Counted from the first letter of the stretch, positions 1 through 11,224 are shown. The stretch: 64,000 bases of DNA from Ancylomarina sp. DW003 (GCF_029029505.1 NZ_JAKJSD010000019.1:23587-87586), one strand, 5' to 3'. Program-made: numbers and translations. Notes: a model not told the origin generated them from the sequence alone.

Positions 1-594
1 GATGGAACTACTGTTGACATTTGCTTGAACCCACTTGGTGTACCATCTCGTATGAATCTTGGGCAGGTTTTCGAAACCGTTCTTGGATGGGCTGGTATTG
101 AACTAGGGTTGAAGTTTGCGACACCGATTTTCGATGGTGCAAGTCTAGACGAAATTACTGCATATACTGACAAAGCTGGTGTTCCTGCTTTCGGTAAAGC
201 TTACCTTCATGATGGAGGTACTGGTGTAAGATTTGATCAGCCTGCTACGGTTGGTGTTATCTACATGCTGAAACTAGGTCACATGGTTGATGATAAGATG
301 CACGCGCGTTCTATCGGTCCTTATTCTCTGATTACTCAGCAACCACTTGGTGGTAAGGCTCAGTTTGGTGGTCAGCGTTTTGGAGAGATGGAGGTTTGGG
401 CTCTTGAGGCCTTTGGTGCTGCCCATATTCTACAGGAAATCTTGACTATTAAGTCGGATGATGTGATGGGTAGAGCGAAAGCTTATGAAGCTATCGTTAA
501 AGGTGAACCTATGCCAGCTCCAGGTATTCCTGAATCTCTAAACGTGTTATTACACGAATTAAGAGGTCTTGGCTTGAGCGTTAAATTAGTATAA
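1..594 (+). CDS. rpoB: RNA polymerase beta subunit, C-terminal part (cut by window edge)
   Basis: This is the last 197 codons of RpoB. The frame is already open at base 1 (first residues [19 protein letters not shown]), so the gene starts outside the window. The C-terminal hallmark VPSRMN is followed by LGQVFE, and the conserved stretch [18 protein letters not shown] lies further on. RpoB forms the catalytic cleft of RNA polymerase together with RpoC, whose gene follows 81 bp downstream on the same strand, the usual rpoBC order. Nothing looks broken. The identification is certain; only the 5' end is missing. Confidence 0.98.
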   Translation, partial: DGTTVDICLNPLGVPSRMNLGQVFETVLGWAGIELGLKFATPIFDGASLDEITAYTDKAGVPAFGKAYLHDGGTGVRFDQPATVGVIYMLKLGHMVDDKMHARSIGPYSLITQQPLGGKAQFGGQRFGEMEVWALEAFGAAHILQEILTIKSDDVMGRAKAYEAIVKGEPMPAPGIPESLNVLLHELRGLGLSVKLV

Positions 595-605
595 GCCTTA
601 TATAG

Positions 606-639
606 AAAGTGAATGTTGGTTCTTCCGACATTCACTTTT
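606..639 (+). other. Stem-loop between rpoB and rpoC
   Basis: A 12-bp perfect inverted repeat (AAAGTGAATGTn arms at 606-616 and 628-639, loop about 11 nt) sits in the 81-bp rpoB-rpoC gap and is followed by only a short T stretch (TTTTC). It could be a weak attenuator or an RNA processing/stability element adjusting RpoC relative to RpoB. A full terminator is unlikely because rpoC has no obvious promoter of its own. Confidence 0.45.
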
Positions 640-675
640 CATGAATCAATTTGTTAATATCCTAATTTTCAATAT

Positions 676-3600
676 ATGGCATTCAGAAGAGATAACAAAG
701 TAAAGAGTAATTTTACAAAAATCTCTATCAGTCTTGCTTCTCCTGAGGAGATCTTAGAAAGATCCAGTGGTGAAGTTTTAAAGCCTGAAACCATCAACTA
801 TCGTACTTATAAGCCAGAACGTGACGGTTTATTCTGTGAAAGAATTTTCGGTCCTGTGAAGGATTATGAGTGTCATTGTGGTAAATACAAGCGTATCCGT
901 TACCGTGGTATTGTTTGTGACCGATGTGGTGTTGAGGTAACCGAGAAAAAAGTACGTCGTGAGCGTATGGGGCACATCCAGTTGGTTGTACCTGTAGCAC
1001 ATATTTGGTATTTTAAATCGTTGCCAAATAAAATTGGTTACCTTTTAGGTTTACCAACAAAAAAATTAGATACTATCATTTATTACGAACGTTATGTCGT
1101 AATTAACCCAGGTGTAAAAGCCGCTGATGGTGTCAATTACCTTGATTTCCTAACAGAAGAAGAATATTTAGATATTCTTGATGAACTTCCAATGGAAAAT
1201 CAATTCCTAGATGATGAAGATCCAAATAAGTTTATTGCTAAAATGGGTGCTGATGCACTTTGCAGTTTATTATCACGTTTAGATCTTGATTCATTATCAT
1301 ATGAGTTACGTCATAAGGCTAACACTGAGACTTCACAGCAGCGTAAAAACGAAGCTTTGAAACGTCTTCAAGTTGTTGGTGCTTTCCGTGATTCAAAGGA
1401 AGTAAACAATCCAGAATGGATGGTTGTTAAAGTTGTTCCTGTAATTCCACCAGAATTACGTCCATTGGTTCCATTGGATGGTGGTCGTTTCGCAACTTCT
1501 GACTTGAATGACCTTTACCGTCGTGTAATCATTCGTAACAACCGTCTGAAAAGATTAATCGAAATCAAAGCTCCGGAAGTAATTTTACGTAACGAGAAAC
1601 GTATGCTTCAGGAAGCTGTAGATTCACTATTTGATAACTCACGTAAATCTAATGCGGTTAAGACAGAAAACAACCGTCCTTTGAAATCTCTTTCAGATTC
1701 ATTGAAAGGTAAGCAAGGTCGTTTCCGTCAGAATCTATTGGGTAAGCGTGTTGACTATTCTGCTCGTTCGGTAATTGTTGTAGGTCCGGATTTGGAAATG
1801 CACGAGTGTGGTATCCCTAAGGATATGGCTGCTGAACTTTATAAGCCTTTCGTTATTCGTAAGCTTATTGAGCGTGGAATTGTAAAGACTGTTAAGTCGG
1901 CTAAGAAAATCGTAGATCGTAAAGATCCTGTGGTTTGGGATATCCTTGAGAATGTATTGAAAGGACATCCGGTACTACTTAACCGTGCTCCTACGCTTCA
2001 CCGTTTGGGTATCCAGTCTTTCCAACCAAAACTTATTGAAGGAAAAGCGATTCGTCTTCATCCTCTTGCATGTACCGGTTTCAATGCCGATTTTGATGGT
2101 GACCAGATGGCGGTTCACTTGCCTTTAGGTAATGAAGCTGTTCTTGAGGCTCAGATGTTAATGTTGTGTTCTCACAATATTCTGAATCCTGCCAATGGTA
2201 CTCCAATTACTGTTCCATCTCAGGATATGGTACTTGGTCTTTACTATATTACAAAGGCTAGAACAGGTTGTAAAGGTGAAGGTATTACTTTCTACTCAGC
2301 GGAAGAGGCAATGATTGCTTTTAATGAAAAAGCCGTTGATCTTCATGCTAAGATTAAAGTAAAAGTTAAGGATCTTAATGAAAATGACGAATTGGTTGAC
2401 ACTATTGTTGAGACAACTATTGGTCGTATCATCGTAAATGAGTGTACTCCTGCACAAGCTGGTTTCTTAAACCAACTGATTACAAAGAGAGCTCTACGTG
2501 ATATCATTGGATACGTTTATAAGAAGTGTGGTGTTCACGCTACTGCTAAATTCCTTGATGATATTAAAAACTTAGGTTACCGTAAAGCATTCGAAGGTGG
2601 ACTATCGTTTAACCTTTCTGATGTTAAAGTTCCTGATGAGAAAGAAGGAATGGTAGCTGACGGTTACGCGCAAGTTGAAGAAGTATTGAATAACTATAAT
2701 ATGGGTTTCATTACGAACAACGAGCGTTACAACCAGATTATTGATATCTGGACGCATGTAAATGCTAATCTGACTCAAACATTGATGACTCAGTTGGAAA
2801 ACGATAACCAAGGTTTCAACTCTGTATATATGATGCTTGATTCTGGTGCTCGTGGATCGCGAGAGCAGATTCGTCAGTTGGGTGGTATGCGTGGTTTGAT
2901 GGCTAAGCCTCAGAAATCTGGAGCTAAAGGTGGTCAGATTATTGAGAATCCAATTCTTTCAAACTTTAAGGAAGGTCTTTCTGTACTTGAGTACTTTATT
3001 TCTACTCACGGTGCGCGTAAAGGTCTTGCGGATACGGCACTTAAAACAGCCGATGCGGGTTACTTAACTCGTCGTTTGGTTGATGTTGCTCAGGATGTTA
3101 TTATTCATGAAGCTGATTGTGGTACATTAAGAGGTCTTTCTGCATCTGCAATTAAGAATCAGGAAGATGTTGTAGCATCACTTTTCGAAAGAATTTTAGG
3201 TCGTACAACTGTTCACGATGTTTTCCATCCATTAACTGGTGAGCTACTTGTAGCTTCAGGTATGGAGATTACAGAGGAAATTGCTGAAGCTATTGAAACT
3301 TCTCCAGTTGAAACTGTTGAGATTCGTTCAGTATTAACTTGTGAAGCTCGTCAGGGTGTTTGTGCTAAATGTTATGGACGTAACCTTGCTAGTGGTGAAC
3401 TGGTTCAAAAAGGTGAAGCTGTCGGTGTAATTGCTGCACAGTCAATCGGTGAGCCGGGTACACAGTTAACACTTCGTACTTTCCACGTAGGGGGTACCGC
3501 GGGTAACGTATCTGCAGAAAACTCGGTTGTTTCTAAATACGATGGTATTGCAGAGTTCGAAGAATTAAGAACTGTTTCGCATACTTCTGAAGATGGAAAA

Positions 3601-4941
3601 ACTTATGATGTTGTAATCGGTCGTTTGGCTGAATTACGTATCATCGATAAGAATACAAATATTGCAGTATCTACACATACTATTCCTTACGGTTCTAAAC
3701 TGTTTATTAAGGATGGTGTTGATGTTTCAAAAGAAGAATTGATTTGTGAGTGGGATCCATATAATGCCATGATCATCTCTGAATTCTCAGGTAAGATTTC
3801 ATTCGATAACTTGATTGAAGGTGTTACTTATAATGAGGAGTCTGATGAAGCAACAGGTTTTGCTGAGAAAGTAATTATCGAATCTAAGGATAAAGCTAAG
3901 AATGCAAGTGTTAGAATCTTAGGAGCTGACGGTGAAATTCTTAAATCTTATAACTTACCAGTAGGTGCTCACGTTTCTGTAAACGAAGGTGACATGATTA
4001 CTATTGGTCAATCAGTTGTTAAGATTCCTAGAAACGTTGGTAAGACGGGTGATATTACCGGGGGGCTTCCTCGTGTTACTGAGTTGTTTGAGGCTCGTAA
4101 CCCATCTAATCCAGCAGTTGTTTCTGAGATTGACGGTGAAATTACTTTCGGTAAGATCAAGCGTGGTAATCGTGAGGTTATTGTAACTTCAAGAACAGGT
4201 CAGGAGAAGAAGTACTTAGTACCTCTATCTAAGCAAATGCTTGTTCAAGAGAACGATTACATTAGAGCTGGTACACCACTTTCTGATGGTGCTACTACAC
4301 CTGCTGATATCTTAGCAATTAAAGGTCCTACAAAAGTTCAGGAATATATCGTGAACGAAGTACAGGATGTATACCGTATGCAGGGTGTGAAGATTAACGA
4401 TAAGCACTTTGAAATTATCGTTCGTCAGATGATGCGTAAGGTTGTTATTGCTGATCCGGGAGATACAACTTTCTTGGAGAAACAAATCGTTGATAAACAA
4501 GCATTCATGCTTGAGAACGATGAGATTTTCGGTAAAAAAGTTGTTGTTGATGCTGGAGATTCTAACGAATTAGTATCAGGACAGATTGTTACTGCCAGAC
4601 AATTACGTGATGTGAATTCAGTATTGAAGCGTAAGGATATGAAATTAGTTGTTGCTCGTGATGTTATCGCAGCTACTTCTACTCAGATTCTACAGGGTAT
4701 TACCCGTGCGTCACTTCAAACTCGATCATTTATTTCAGCTGCTTCTTTCCAGGAGACAACTAAAGTATTGAACGAGGCTGCAATTCGTGGTAAGGTTGAT
4801 CAACTTGAAGGATTGAAAGAGAACGTTATTTGCGGTCACTTAATTCCTGCTGGTACTGGTCTTCGCGACTACAAAGACATCGTTGTTGGAGCTAAAGAAG
4901 ATTACGAAAAACTTCTTGCTAATACATCTACAGAAGAGTAA
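676..4941 (+). CDS. rpoC: DNA-directed RNA polymerase subunit beta'
   Basis: A 1421-residue RpoC, close to the 1407 of E. coli. The N-terminal zinc ribbon has Cys66, Cys68, Cys81 and Cys84. The catalytic NADFDGDQ motif places the Mg-binding aspartates at 472, 474 and 476. The second zinc site has Cys815, Cys889, Cys896 and Cys899, nearly the E. coli numbering, so no large insertion precedes it. The ATG at 676 gives the standard start MAFRRDNK. It lies downstream of rpoB in the same operon and is followed by a strong terminator. It forms the mobile clamp and active centre of RNA polymerase. No abnormality was seen. Confidence 0.99.
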   Translation: MAFRRDNKVKSNFTKISISLASPEEILERSSGEVLKPETINYRTYKPERDGLFCERIFGPVKDYECHCGKYKRIRYRGIVCDRCGVEVTEKKVRRERMGHIQLVVPVAHIWYFKSLPNKIGYLLGLPTKKLDTIIYYERYVVINPGVKAADGVNYLDFLTEEEYLDILDELPMENQFLDDEDPNKFIAKMGADALCSLLSRLDLDSLSYELRHKANTETSQQRKNEALKRLQVVGAFRDSKEVNNPEWMVVKVVPVIPPELRPLVPLDGGRFATSDLNDLYRRVIIRNNRLKRLIEIKAPEVILRNEKRMLQEAVDSLFDNSRKSNAVKTENNRPLKSLSDSLKGKQGRFRQNLLGKRVDYSARSVIVVGPDLEMHECGIPKDMAAELYKPFVIRKLIERGIVKTVKSAKKIVDRKDPVVWDILENVLKGHPVLLNRAPTLHRLGIQSFQPKLIEGKAIRLHPLACTGFNADFDGDQMAVHLPLGNEAVLEAQMLMLCSHNILNPANGTPITVPSQDMVLGLYYITKARTGCKGEGITFYSAEEAMIAFNEKAVDLHAKIKVKVKDLNENDELVDTIVETTIGRIIVNECTPAQAGFLNQLITKRALRDIIGYVYKKCGVHATAKFLDDIKNLGYRKAFEGGLSFNLSDVKVPDEKEGMVADGYAQVEEVLNNYNMGFITNNERYNQIIDIWTHVNANLTQTLMTQLENDNQGFNSVYMMLDSGARGSREQIRQLGGMRGLMAKPQKSGAKGGQIIENPILSNFKEGLSVLEYFISTHGARKGLADTALKTADAGYLTRRLVDVAQDVIIHEADCGTLRGLSASAIKNQEDVVASLFERILGRTTVHDVFHPLTGELLVASGMEITEEIAEAIETSPVETVEIRSVLTCEARQGVCAKCYGRNLASGELVQKGEAVGVIAAQSIGEPGTQLTLRTFHVGGTAGNVSAENSVVSKYDGIAEFEELRTVSHTSEDGKTYDVVIGRLAELRIIDKNTNIAVSTHTIPYGSKLFIKDGVDVSKEELICEWDPYNAMIISEFSGKISFDNLIEGVTYNEESDEATGFAEKVIIESKDKAKNASVRILGADGEILKSYNLPVGAHVSVNEGDMITIGQSVVKIPRNVGKTGDITGGLPRVTELFEARNPSNPAVVSEIDGEITFGKIKRGNREVIVTSRTGQEKKYLVPLSKQMLVQENDYIRAGTPLSDGATTPADILAIKGPTKVQEYIVNEVQDVYRMQGVKINDKHFEIIVRQMMRKVVIADPGDTTFLEKQIVDKQAFMLENDEIFGKKVVVDAGDSNELVSGQIVTARQLRDVNSVLKRKDMKLVVARDVIAATSTQILQGITRASLQTRSFISAASFQETTKVLNEAAIRGKVDQLEGLKENVICGHLIPAGTGLRDYKDIVVGAKEDYEKLLANTSTEE

Positions 4942-4960
4942 AAATCTCTTACTAAATACG

Positions 4961-4994
4961 AAGGCTGTTTCATTTATTGAAACAGCCTTTTTTT
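4961..4994 (+). terminator. Terminator of rpoBC
   Basis: Perfect 12-bp stem AAGGCTGTTTCA / TGAAACAGCCTT (4961-4972, 4978-4989) with a 5-nt loop and a run of T. It ends the rpoBC transcript. Confidence 0.93.
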
Positions 4995-5091
4995 ATACTT
5001 CAGTCCGAATATATTTTATTATTTTAGCTAAGCTCAATTAATGAGCTTCAAAATCAAATAAACTTCTGATACAGAACTAAAAATATTTATA

Positions 5092-5418
5092 ATGGAAGAC
5101 AATAAAAAAGGCAATCAAATCGATATTCAACTTAGCGAAGAAGTTGCACAGGGAACGTATTCAAATCTAGCTGTAATTACACATTCAAGCTCTGAATTTG
5201 TAGTTGATTTTGTACGCATTATGCCTGGAGTGCCTAAGGCGGATGTAAAGTCAAGAGTTATTCTAACACCTGAGCATGCAAAGCGCTTGATGTTGGCTTT
5301 ACAGGATAATATTAACAAGTTTGAGTCTATGAATGGACCTATTAAAAATGTTGATGGTGGACAAGGACCACAAGGACCAATTATACCAATGGGATTTGGG
5401 CCAACAGGACAAGCATAG
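5092..5418 (+). CDS. DUF3467 domain protein
   Basis: A 108-residue acidic protein recognised as the DUF3467 family by the pattern VDFVRIMPGVPKADVKSR followed by ILTPEHAKRLMLALQDN; molecular function unknown. The last 25 residues are rich in Gly and Pro (GGQGPQGPIIPMGFGPTG) and probably disordered. The same family commonly sits just downstream of rpoC in Bacteroidota, as here, which hints at a link with transcription, but that is inference. It is separated from rpoC by a terminator, so it needs its own promoter; no exact consensus was found. No signal peptide or membrane segment, so it is cytoplasmic. Confidence 0.88.
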   Translation: MEDNKKGNQIDIQLSEEVAQGTYSNLAVITHSSSEFVVDFVRIMPGVPKADVKSRVILTPEHAKRLMLALQDNINKFESMNGPIKNVDGGQGPQGPIIPMGFGPTGQA

Positions 5419-5436
5419 GGTTTTTAACGATATAAG

Positions 5437-5470
5437 AAAAGCGGAGTTTCAATAGAAATCTCCGCTTTTT
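5437..5470 (+). terminator. Terminator after the DUF3467 gene
   Basis: Stem AAAAGCGGAGTTTC / GAAATCTCCGCTTTT with a short loop, followed by T. It lies between convergent genes and has A-rich and T-rich flanks, so it may also stop the minus-strand CstA-type gene. Confidence 0.9.
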
Positions 5471-5491
5471 GTATTTGATATTTAAATGAGC

Positions 5492-6991
5492 TTAAGCCTT
5501 AATTTTCTGCGTTTTTAATTGCTTACGGATACTTATCTTGAAAAGACTAAAACCAATGATAGCTATTATAAGTCCAAAACTATAACCATATTCGACAGCA
5601 ATGTTGAGACCGCCATTTTTAATAGGAGCTACTAGTAGATAAGTAAAACAAATTGCAGTCATGAATAGGGCAGGTATACTGAGTATATAATGGACCTGGC
5701 CTTTTTTGGCTAAATACATTGCACCAGTCCATAACATTGTCATTGATAGGATTTGGTTGGCTAAACCAAGGTATTTCCAAATTGTTGAGAATTCTAATTG
5801 AGACAATAGGAATCCAACAGCAAAAAGTGGTAAACTAACCAAAAGTCTACTCTTAATAGAACCTTGTTTTATTTTCATCATATCAGCTATAGTTAAGCGT
5901 GCGCTTCTAAAGGCTGTATCACCTGTAGTTATAGGACAAGCAATTACACCAATAATAGCGAATATTGCTCCGATTTTCCCTAACCAAGTATTGCAAATTT
6001 CATTAACCACCCATGCCGGATTATGGCCTGATGTAAGTGTATCATTTAAGGCATAAGTATCACCAAAGAAATTCATAGCCGCAGTTGCCCAAATAATTGC
6101 TACGATTCCCTCAGCTATCATCGCTCCAAAGAACACAGGTCGTCCGTAGCTCTCCTTTTTCATACATCTCGCCATCATTGGAGATTGAGTGGAGTGAAAT
6201 CCGGAAATAGCACCACATGAAATAACGATAAACATCATAGGGTAGAGGATATTCTGAGATGGATTCGAATGTAAATTTTTCAACTGATCAAAATTCATTT
6301 CATTCATGACGAGGCTACCATCAAGTGATTTGAAGATCATTGCACCTGCAATGGTAATCGCCATGATTAGAAGTGCGGCTCCGAAGAGTGGGTATATTTT
6401 ACCAATTATTTTATTTATAGGGAGAAGCGTAGCTACCAGATAATAGGCAAAAATACCATAGAGCCAATAATGAAACCCACCACCAGTCAGATCTTTAAGC
6501 AAACCAGCAGGCCCGGTTACAAATGCGACACCTACAAGAATTAATAAGAGGATTGTAAATATTCGAAGAAAGTTTTGAAATCCAGGGCCTAAATATTTCC
6601 CGACTATTTCAGGAAAACTGGAGCCATTGTTTCGAATAGAAAGCATTCCTGAAAAGTAATCGTGTGTTGCGCCCATAAAGATGCATCCAAACACAATCCA
6701 AATATAAGCTACAGGACCATACATAGCTCCCAGGATGGCTCCAAAGATTGGACCAAGGCCAGCAATATTTAGAAATTGAATGGTAAACATCTTCCAGGTT
6801 GGCATAACGATAAAATCAACGTCATCTTTCAATCTTATTGCAGGTGTTTGAATTGAATCATCTGCACCAAAGAAACGTTCTATAAACTTACCGTATATAA
6901 AATAACCTAATATTAAGGATAGAATAGCTACTAGAAATGTAATCATGAAATTTAAACTAAGGGGTTTATTAAAAGATATTAAAGTTACCAT
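5492..6991 (-). CDS. CstA-family carbon starvation transporter
   Basis: A 499-residue polytopic membrane protein of the carbon starvation protein CstA family, implicated in uptake of pyruvate or small peptides. Family features are the early NIAGLGPIFGAILGAMYGP segment, GATHDYFSGMLSIRNNG and GFHSTQSPMMARC. It is shorter than E. coli CstA (about 700 residues) and belongs to the compact form common in Bacteroidota. The ATG at 6991 adds 15 polar residues. Starting at Met16 (MITFLVAILS, ATG at 6946) puts the first membrane helix at the N-terminus and is equally possible. It is a lone gene, divergent from etfB. Substrate is unknown. Confidence 0.9.
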   Translation of the reverse strand: MVTLISFNKPLSLNFMITFLVAILSLILGYFIYGKFIERFFGADDSIQTPAIRLKDDVDFIVMPTWKMFTIQFLNIAGLGPIFGAILGAMYGPVAYIWIVFGCIFMGATHDYFSGMLSIRNNGSSFPEIVGKYLGPGFQNFLRIFTILLLILVGVAFVTGPAGLLKDLTGGGFHYWLYGIFAYYLVATLLPINKIIGKIYPLFGAALLIMAITIAGAMIFKSLDGSLVMNEMNFDQLKNLHSNPSQNILYPMMFIVISCGAISGFHSTQSPMMARCMKKESYGRPVFFGAMIAEGIVAIIWATAAMNFFGDTYALNDTLTSGHNPAWVVNEICNTWLGKIGAIFAIIGVIACPITTGDTAFRSARLTIADMMKIKQGSIKSRLLVSLPLFAVGFLLSQLEFSTIWKYLGLANQILSMTMLWTGAMYLAKKGQVHYILSIPALFMTAICFTYLLVAPIKNGGLNIAVEYGYSFGLIIAIIGFSLFKISIRKQLKTQKIKA

Positions 6992-7346
6992 TAATACTAA
7001 ATGAGAAAATAGTTAAGAGTAAATATTTTGATTAGAATTGAATAGGAAGAAAAATATGGATATATACTCTTGTATAACATGCTTTGTTATTGATCGATAA
7101 AATAACTTAACATACTGTTTGTGAGATGTTAATGTTCGACCAGATATGTGTTCGAAAGATGCTTATATAAATTTGTTTTAAGTAGTCTATTCCATATATT
7201 TGCTAAGCCTGATTTTAGGCCCCAATAAAGCTTAAAACTGAATAATAACAAATTGTAATCGAAGAGATTGATTGTTCTATTTTCGTAATATAGAAATAGA
7301 TAAAATTTGAGAGATATTCGATTATAAACTGATAAAACATATAACA
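6992..7346. other. Divergent intergenic region, CstA-type gene and etfB
   Basis: 355 bp of AT-rich DNA without a convincing gene. TAAATTTG at 7168-7175 fits the -7 consensus TAnnTTTG and points to etfB, but no TTTG lies at the right distance upstream, so the etf promoter is only tentative. No clear operator was seen. Confidence 0.35.
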
Positions 7347-8222
7347 ATGAAAGGATTAAAAATTGTTGTTCTTGCTAAGCAGGTTCCTGATACTCGTAAT
7401 GTTGGGAAAGATGCTATGAAAGCTGATGGAACTGTGAACAGAGCTGTTTTGCCTGCTATCTTCAATCCTGAAGATTTAAATGCACTTGAGCAAGCATTGC
7501 GCTTAAAAGATAAATACCCTGGAACTGAGATTACTATTTTGACAATGGGACCAGGTAGAGCTGCTGAAATTATTCGCGAAGGTTTATACCGTGGGGCTGA
7601 TAATGGTATCCTTTTATCTGACCGTGCTTTTGCTGGATCTGATACTTTAGCAACTTCTTACGCTTTGTCTTGTACTCTAAAGAAAATGGGTAAGATTGAT
7701 ATTATCATTGCAGGTCGTCAGGCTATTGATGGTGATACAGCTCAGGTTGGACCTCAGGTTGCCGAAAAATTAGCTATACCACAAATTACTTATGCTGAAG
7801 ATGTAATTTCTGCAGAAAAGGGTAAAATTGTAGTTAAGCGTCGTTTAGAGCGTGGTGTTGAAACTGTTGAAGGTACTCTTCCAATGGTTGTAACAGTAAA
7901 CGCTTCTGCTCCCGATTGTCGCCCACGTAACGCGAAGTTTGTAATGAAATACAAGCACGCAAGAGCGGTTTCTGAAATGCAGGATGCTGACGAAGATTAT
8001 ATCGCATTGCACAACAACCGTCCTTACCTAAATATTGGTGAGTGGAGTGTGAACGATATCGACACTAAAGCTGAAGAACTTGGTTTAACTGGATCACCAA
8101 CAAAGGTAAAAGCGATTGAAAATGTCGTGTTCCAAGCTAAAGAAGCTAAAGTACTTGAGCCTAGCGATGCTGATATGGATGAACTAATGAAAGAGTTAAT
8201 TGCTAATCATACTATTGGTTAA
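7347..8222 (+). CDS. etfB: Electron transfer flavoprotein, beta subunit
   Basis: A 291-residue ETF beta subunit. The N-terminus KIVVLAKQVPDT and the NPEDLNALEQALRLKD region are typical, and the C-terminal half carries the ETF-beta pattern around VKRRLERGVETVEGTLP. With EtfA it forms the soluble FAD heterodimer that takes electrons from acyl-CoA dehydrogenases. It is first in an operon with etfA (50-bp gap) and an acyl-CoA dehydrogenase (70-bp gap), so its electron donor is encoded next to it. No ETF:quinone oxidoreductase was seen in the window, so the onward acceptor is unknown. Confidence 0.96.
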   Translation: MKGLKIVVLAKQVPDTRNVGKDAMKADGTVNRAVLPAIFNPEDLNALEQALRLKDKYPGTEITILTMGPGRAAEIIREGLYRGADNGILLSDRAFAGSDTLATSYALSCTLKKMGKIDIIIAGRQAIDGDTAQVGPQVAEKLAIPQITYAEDVISAEKGKIVVKRRLERGVETVEGTLPMVVTVNASAPDCRPRNAKFVMKYKHARAVSEMQDADEDYIALHNNRPYLNIGEWSVNDIDTKAEELGLTGSPTKVKAIENVVFQAKEAKVLEPSDADMDELMKELIANHTIG

Positions 8223-8272
8223 TCGATTGGTTTTTCCTATCATTTCAATGTAGAATTTTAAAATTAAGAACC

Positions 8273-9292
8273 GTGAATAACGTATTTGTATATTGCGAAA
8301 TAGAAGAGGGACAGATTGCTGATGTAAGTCTTGAACTTTTAACTAAAGGTAGATCGCTAGCTGATGATTTGAAGTGTAACCTGGAAGCGATTGTAATTGG
8401 CGCCGATCTTAAAGGTGTTGAGAAACAAATTATCCCTTTTGGTGTTGATACTTTATGGATGGCTGACGATAAACGTCTTTATCCATACACAACTTTACCT
8501 CATACCTCAATCATTGTAAAATTATTTGAAGAAGAGAAACCACAAATCGCTTTGATGGGTGCTACTAGCATCGGTCGTGATTTGGGGCCTCGTGTATCTT
8601 CTGCACTTCACTCAGGTCTAACTGCTGACTGTACGAGTTTGATCATTGGTGATCATACTGATAAGAAGAACAAAAAGGATTATAAAGATCTTTTGTATCA
8701 GATTCGTCCTGCTTTCGGTGGTAATATTGTTGCTACAATTATTAACCCAGACTGTCGTCCACAAATGGCTACAGTGCGTGAGGGTGTAATGAAGAAAGAG
8801 ATCCGTTCTGAAGCCTACAAAGGAAAAGTTAAGAATATCGAAGTTGCTAAATACTTGAACGATACAGATTTTGTTGTGAAAGTTATTGAGCGTCATATGG
8901 AAGCTTCAAAAGTAAACATCAAAAATGCAGGTATTGTAGTTGCTGGTGGTTATGGTGTTGGTTCAAAAGAAAACTTCGATAAGTTATACGAACTAGCTGA
9001 TGTTATTGGTGGTGAAGTAGGTGCTTCTCGTGCGGCAGTAGATGCTGGTTATGCTTCTCACGAACGTCAAATTGGTCAAACAGGTGTTACTGTACGTCCT
9101 AAGTTATATATTGCTTGTGGTATTTCTGGTCAGATTCAACATACAGCAGGTATGGAAGAATCAGCAATGGTTATTGCGATCAATACGGACAAGAATGCTC
9201 CAATCAACAATTTCGCTGACTATGTGATTACAGGTGATATTGCTGATGTTGTGCCTAAGATGATCAAGAAGTACAAAGAGAATACCAAGTAA
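8273..9292 (+). CDS. etfA: Electron transfer flavoprotein, alpha subunit
   Basis: A 339-residue ETF alpha subunit. The C-terminal FAD domain is intact: GGYGVGSKENFDKLYELA, then GASRAAVDAGY, GQTGVTVRPKLYIACGISG and HTAGM. The start is GTG at 8273 (protein NNVFVYCEIEEG); no in-frame ATG lies close enough to replace it without cutting into the conserved N-terminus. It is translated behind etfB and pairs with it, donating electrons from acyl-CoA oxidation to the respiratory chain. Confidence 0.96.
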   Translation: MNNVFVYCEIEEGQIADVSLELLTKGRSLADDLKCNLEAIVIGADLKGVEKQIIPFGVDTLWMADDKRLYPYTTLPHTSIIVKLFEEEKPQIALMGATSIGRDLGPRVSSALHSGLTADCTSLIIGDHTDKKNKKDYKDLLYQIRPAFGGNIVATIINPDCRPQMATVREGVMKKEIRSEAYKGKVKNIEVAKYLNDTDFVVKVIERHMEASKVNIKNAGIVVAGGYGVGSKENFDKLYELADVIGGEVGASRAAVDAGYASHERQIGQTGVTVRPKLYIACGISGQIQHTAGMEESAMVIAINTDKNAPINNFADYVITGDIADVVPKMIKKYKENTK

Positions 9293-9362
9293 TAAATTTA
9301 GTAATTAGAAGGTAAGAGTTGGTATTATGACCTAAGACTTACCATTAAATACATCTAAAGAA

Positions 9363-11078
9363 ATGGCTAATTTCTATACAGATAACGAGGACATGAAGTT
9401 CCATTTGGAACACCCGTTAATGAAAAAAATTGTTGCGCTTAAAGAGCGTGGCTTCGAAGATAAAGATAAGTATGACTATGCACCTCTTGATTTTGAAGAT
9501 GCAATGGATTCATACGATCGCACATTAGAAATCGTTGGTGAAATTTGTGGTGACATTATCGGCCCTAACGCTGAAGGCGTTGACCAAGAAGGTCCACAGG
9601 TTGTAAACGACCGTGTTATTTATGCAAAAGGTACTGCCGAAAACCACGAAGCTTTAACTAAAGCTGGTTTAATTGGTATGTCTCTTCCACGTGAGTACGA
9701 TGGATTGAATTTCCCAATTGTACCTTACGTAATGGCTGCTGAATTGGTATCTCGTGCCGATGGTGGTTTTGCTAACATCTGGGGGCTTCAGGATTGTGCT
9801 GAGACAATTCACGAATTTGCTTCAAAAGAGCAAAAGGAGAATTACTTACCACGTTTCGCTAAAGGTGCTACTGCAGCTATGGATTTAACTGAGCCAGATG
9901 CTGGTTCTGACCTTCAGGCTGTACAGTTGAAAGCAACTTACAACAAGGAAGAAGATCAGTGGTACTTAAACGGTGTGAAACGTTTTATTACCAATGGTGA
10001 TGGCGATGTTTCATTGGTACTTGCTCGTTCTGAGGAAGGAACTAACGACGGTCGTGGTTTGTCAATGTTTATCTATGACAAAAAGCACATGGCTGTTAAG
10101 GTTCGTCGTATCGAGCATAAAATGGGTATCATCGGTTCACCTACTTGTGAGTTGGTATTTACTGATGCTCCAGCTGAGCTAGTAGGATCTCGTAAGATGG
10201 GTCTTATCAAATATGTAATGTCATTGATGAACGGTGCTCGTTTAGGCGTAGGTGCTCAATCAGTAGGTATTGCAGAAGCTGCTTACCGTGAAGGTTTAGC
10301 TTATGCAAAAGAGCGTCGTCAGTTTGGTAAAGCGATTATCGAATTCCCAGCTGTTTACGAAATGTTGACTAATATGGAAGCTAAGCTTAACGCTTCTCGT
10401 TCTGTATTGTATGAAACATCTCGTATGGTTGATGTTTACAAAGCATACTTCCACATTTCTCAAGATCGTTCTCTGGATAAAGAAGAGAGAATGGATATGA
10501 AGAAATATCAGCGTTTAGCTGACGTATTTACGCCACTATTGAAGTTGTTTGCTTCTGAGTTCTGTAACGAAGTTGCTTACGATTCATTACAAGTTCACGC
10601 GGGTTCTGGTTATATGAAAGATTACCCAATTGAGCGTTTGGTTCGTGATGCACGTATTACAAACATTTACGAAGGAACTACTCAGTTACAAGTTGTAGCT
10701 GCGGTTCGTGGGGTAACGACAGGACAGTATCTTTCTCAGATTAAATTCTACGAAGGTGAAGAACTTAATCCACAATTGGAGTACATCAGAACGACTCTTA
10801 AGGGTATGACTGAAAAGTACGAAGAGGCTGTTGCTAAAGTAAACGAGATTAACGCTACTGCTGATCACAACGACTTCCTGGATTTCCACGCACGTCGTTT
10901 GGTTGAGATGGCAGGTTATATCATTATGGGTTACTTGATGTTGTTAGATACAACTCGTAATGAGAAATATCAGGCATCAACAGAGGTATTTGTTAAAATG
11001 GGTAAAGCTAAGTGTGCTGCTCACCTTGACTATATTTCAACTTCAGACTTGAAAGACTTAGGTATCTTCAAAAAATAA
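9363..11078 (+). CDS. Acyl-CoA dehydrogenase
   Basis: A 571-residue FAD enzyme of the acyl-CoA dehydrogenase family, longer than the 380-390 residues of the short/medium-chain enzymes because of N- and C-terminal extensions. The FAD/substrate motif MDLTEPDAGSDLQAV and KRFITNGDGD lie in the middle. The likely catalytic base is Glu437 in IYEGTTQLQ, matching the IYEGTSQIQ site of known members. It introduces the alpha-beta double bond into acyl-CoA and passes electrons to the ETF encoded just upstream. It ends at a strong terminator. Chain-length preference cannot be read from sequence. Confidence 0.95.
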   Translation: MANFYTDNEDMKFHLEHPLMKKIVALKERGFEDKDKYDYAPLDFEDAMDSYDRTLEIVGEICGDIIGPNAEGVDQEGPQVVNDRVIYAKGTAENHEALTKAGLIGMSLPREYDGLNFPIVPYVMAAELVSRADGGFANIWGLQDCAETIHEFASKEQKENYLPRFAKGATAAMDLTEPDAGSDLQAVQLKATYNKEEDQWYLNGVKRFITNGDGDVSLVLARSEEGTNDGRGLSMFIYDKKHMAVKVRRIEHKMGIIGSPTCELVFTDAPAELVGSRKMGLIKYVMSLMNGARLGVGAQSVGIAEAAYREGLAYAKERRQFGKAIIEFPAVYEMLTNMEAKLNASRSVLYETSRMVDVYKAYFHISQDRSLDKEERMDMKKYQRLADVFTPLLKLFASEFCNEVAYDSLQVHAGSGYMKDYPIERLVRDARITNIYEGTTQLQVVAAVRGVTTGQYLSQIKFYEGEELNPQLEYIRTTLKGMTEKYEEAVAKVNEINATADHNDFLDFHARRLVEMAGYIIMGYLMLLDTTRNEKYQASTEVFVKMGKAKCAAHLDYISTSDLKDLGIFKK

Positions 11079-11101
11079 GAAATCTGAGTTTAGAATATAT
11101 T

Positions 11102-11131
11102 AAAGGAGTTGCAATCTGCAACTCCTTTTTT
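11102..11131 (+). terminator. Terminator of the etfBA-acyl-CoA dehydrogenase operon
   Basis: Perfect stem AAAGGAGTTGCA / TGCAACTCCTTT with a 3-nt loop and T-run. Confidence 0.94.
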
Positions 11132-11224
11132 GTATTTAAGGATGTTATAACTAGAAATCAAACTTTGAATGAATTCTTATATTAAAACATGAGTCTACTT
11201 TAAATATTCTTTAATTTATTATAA

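Noticed and set aside
7129..7347. A 72-codon minus-strand open frame before etfB
   Set aside because: It is AT-rich, overlaps the etfB start, and has no motif or credible promoter.
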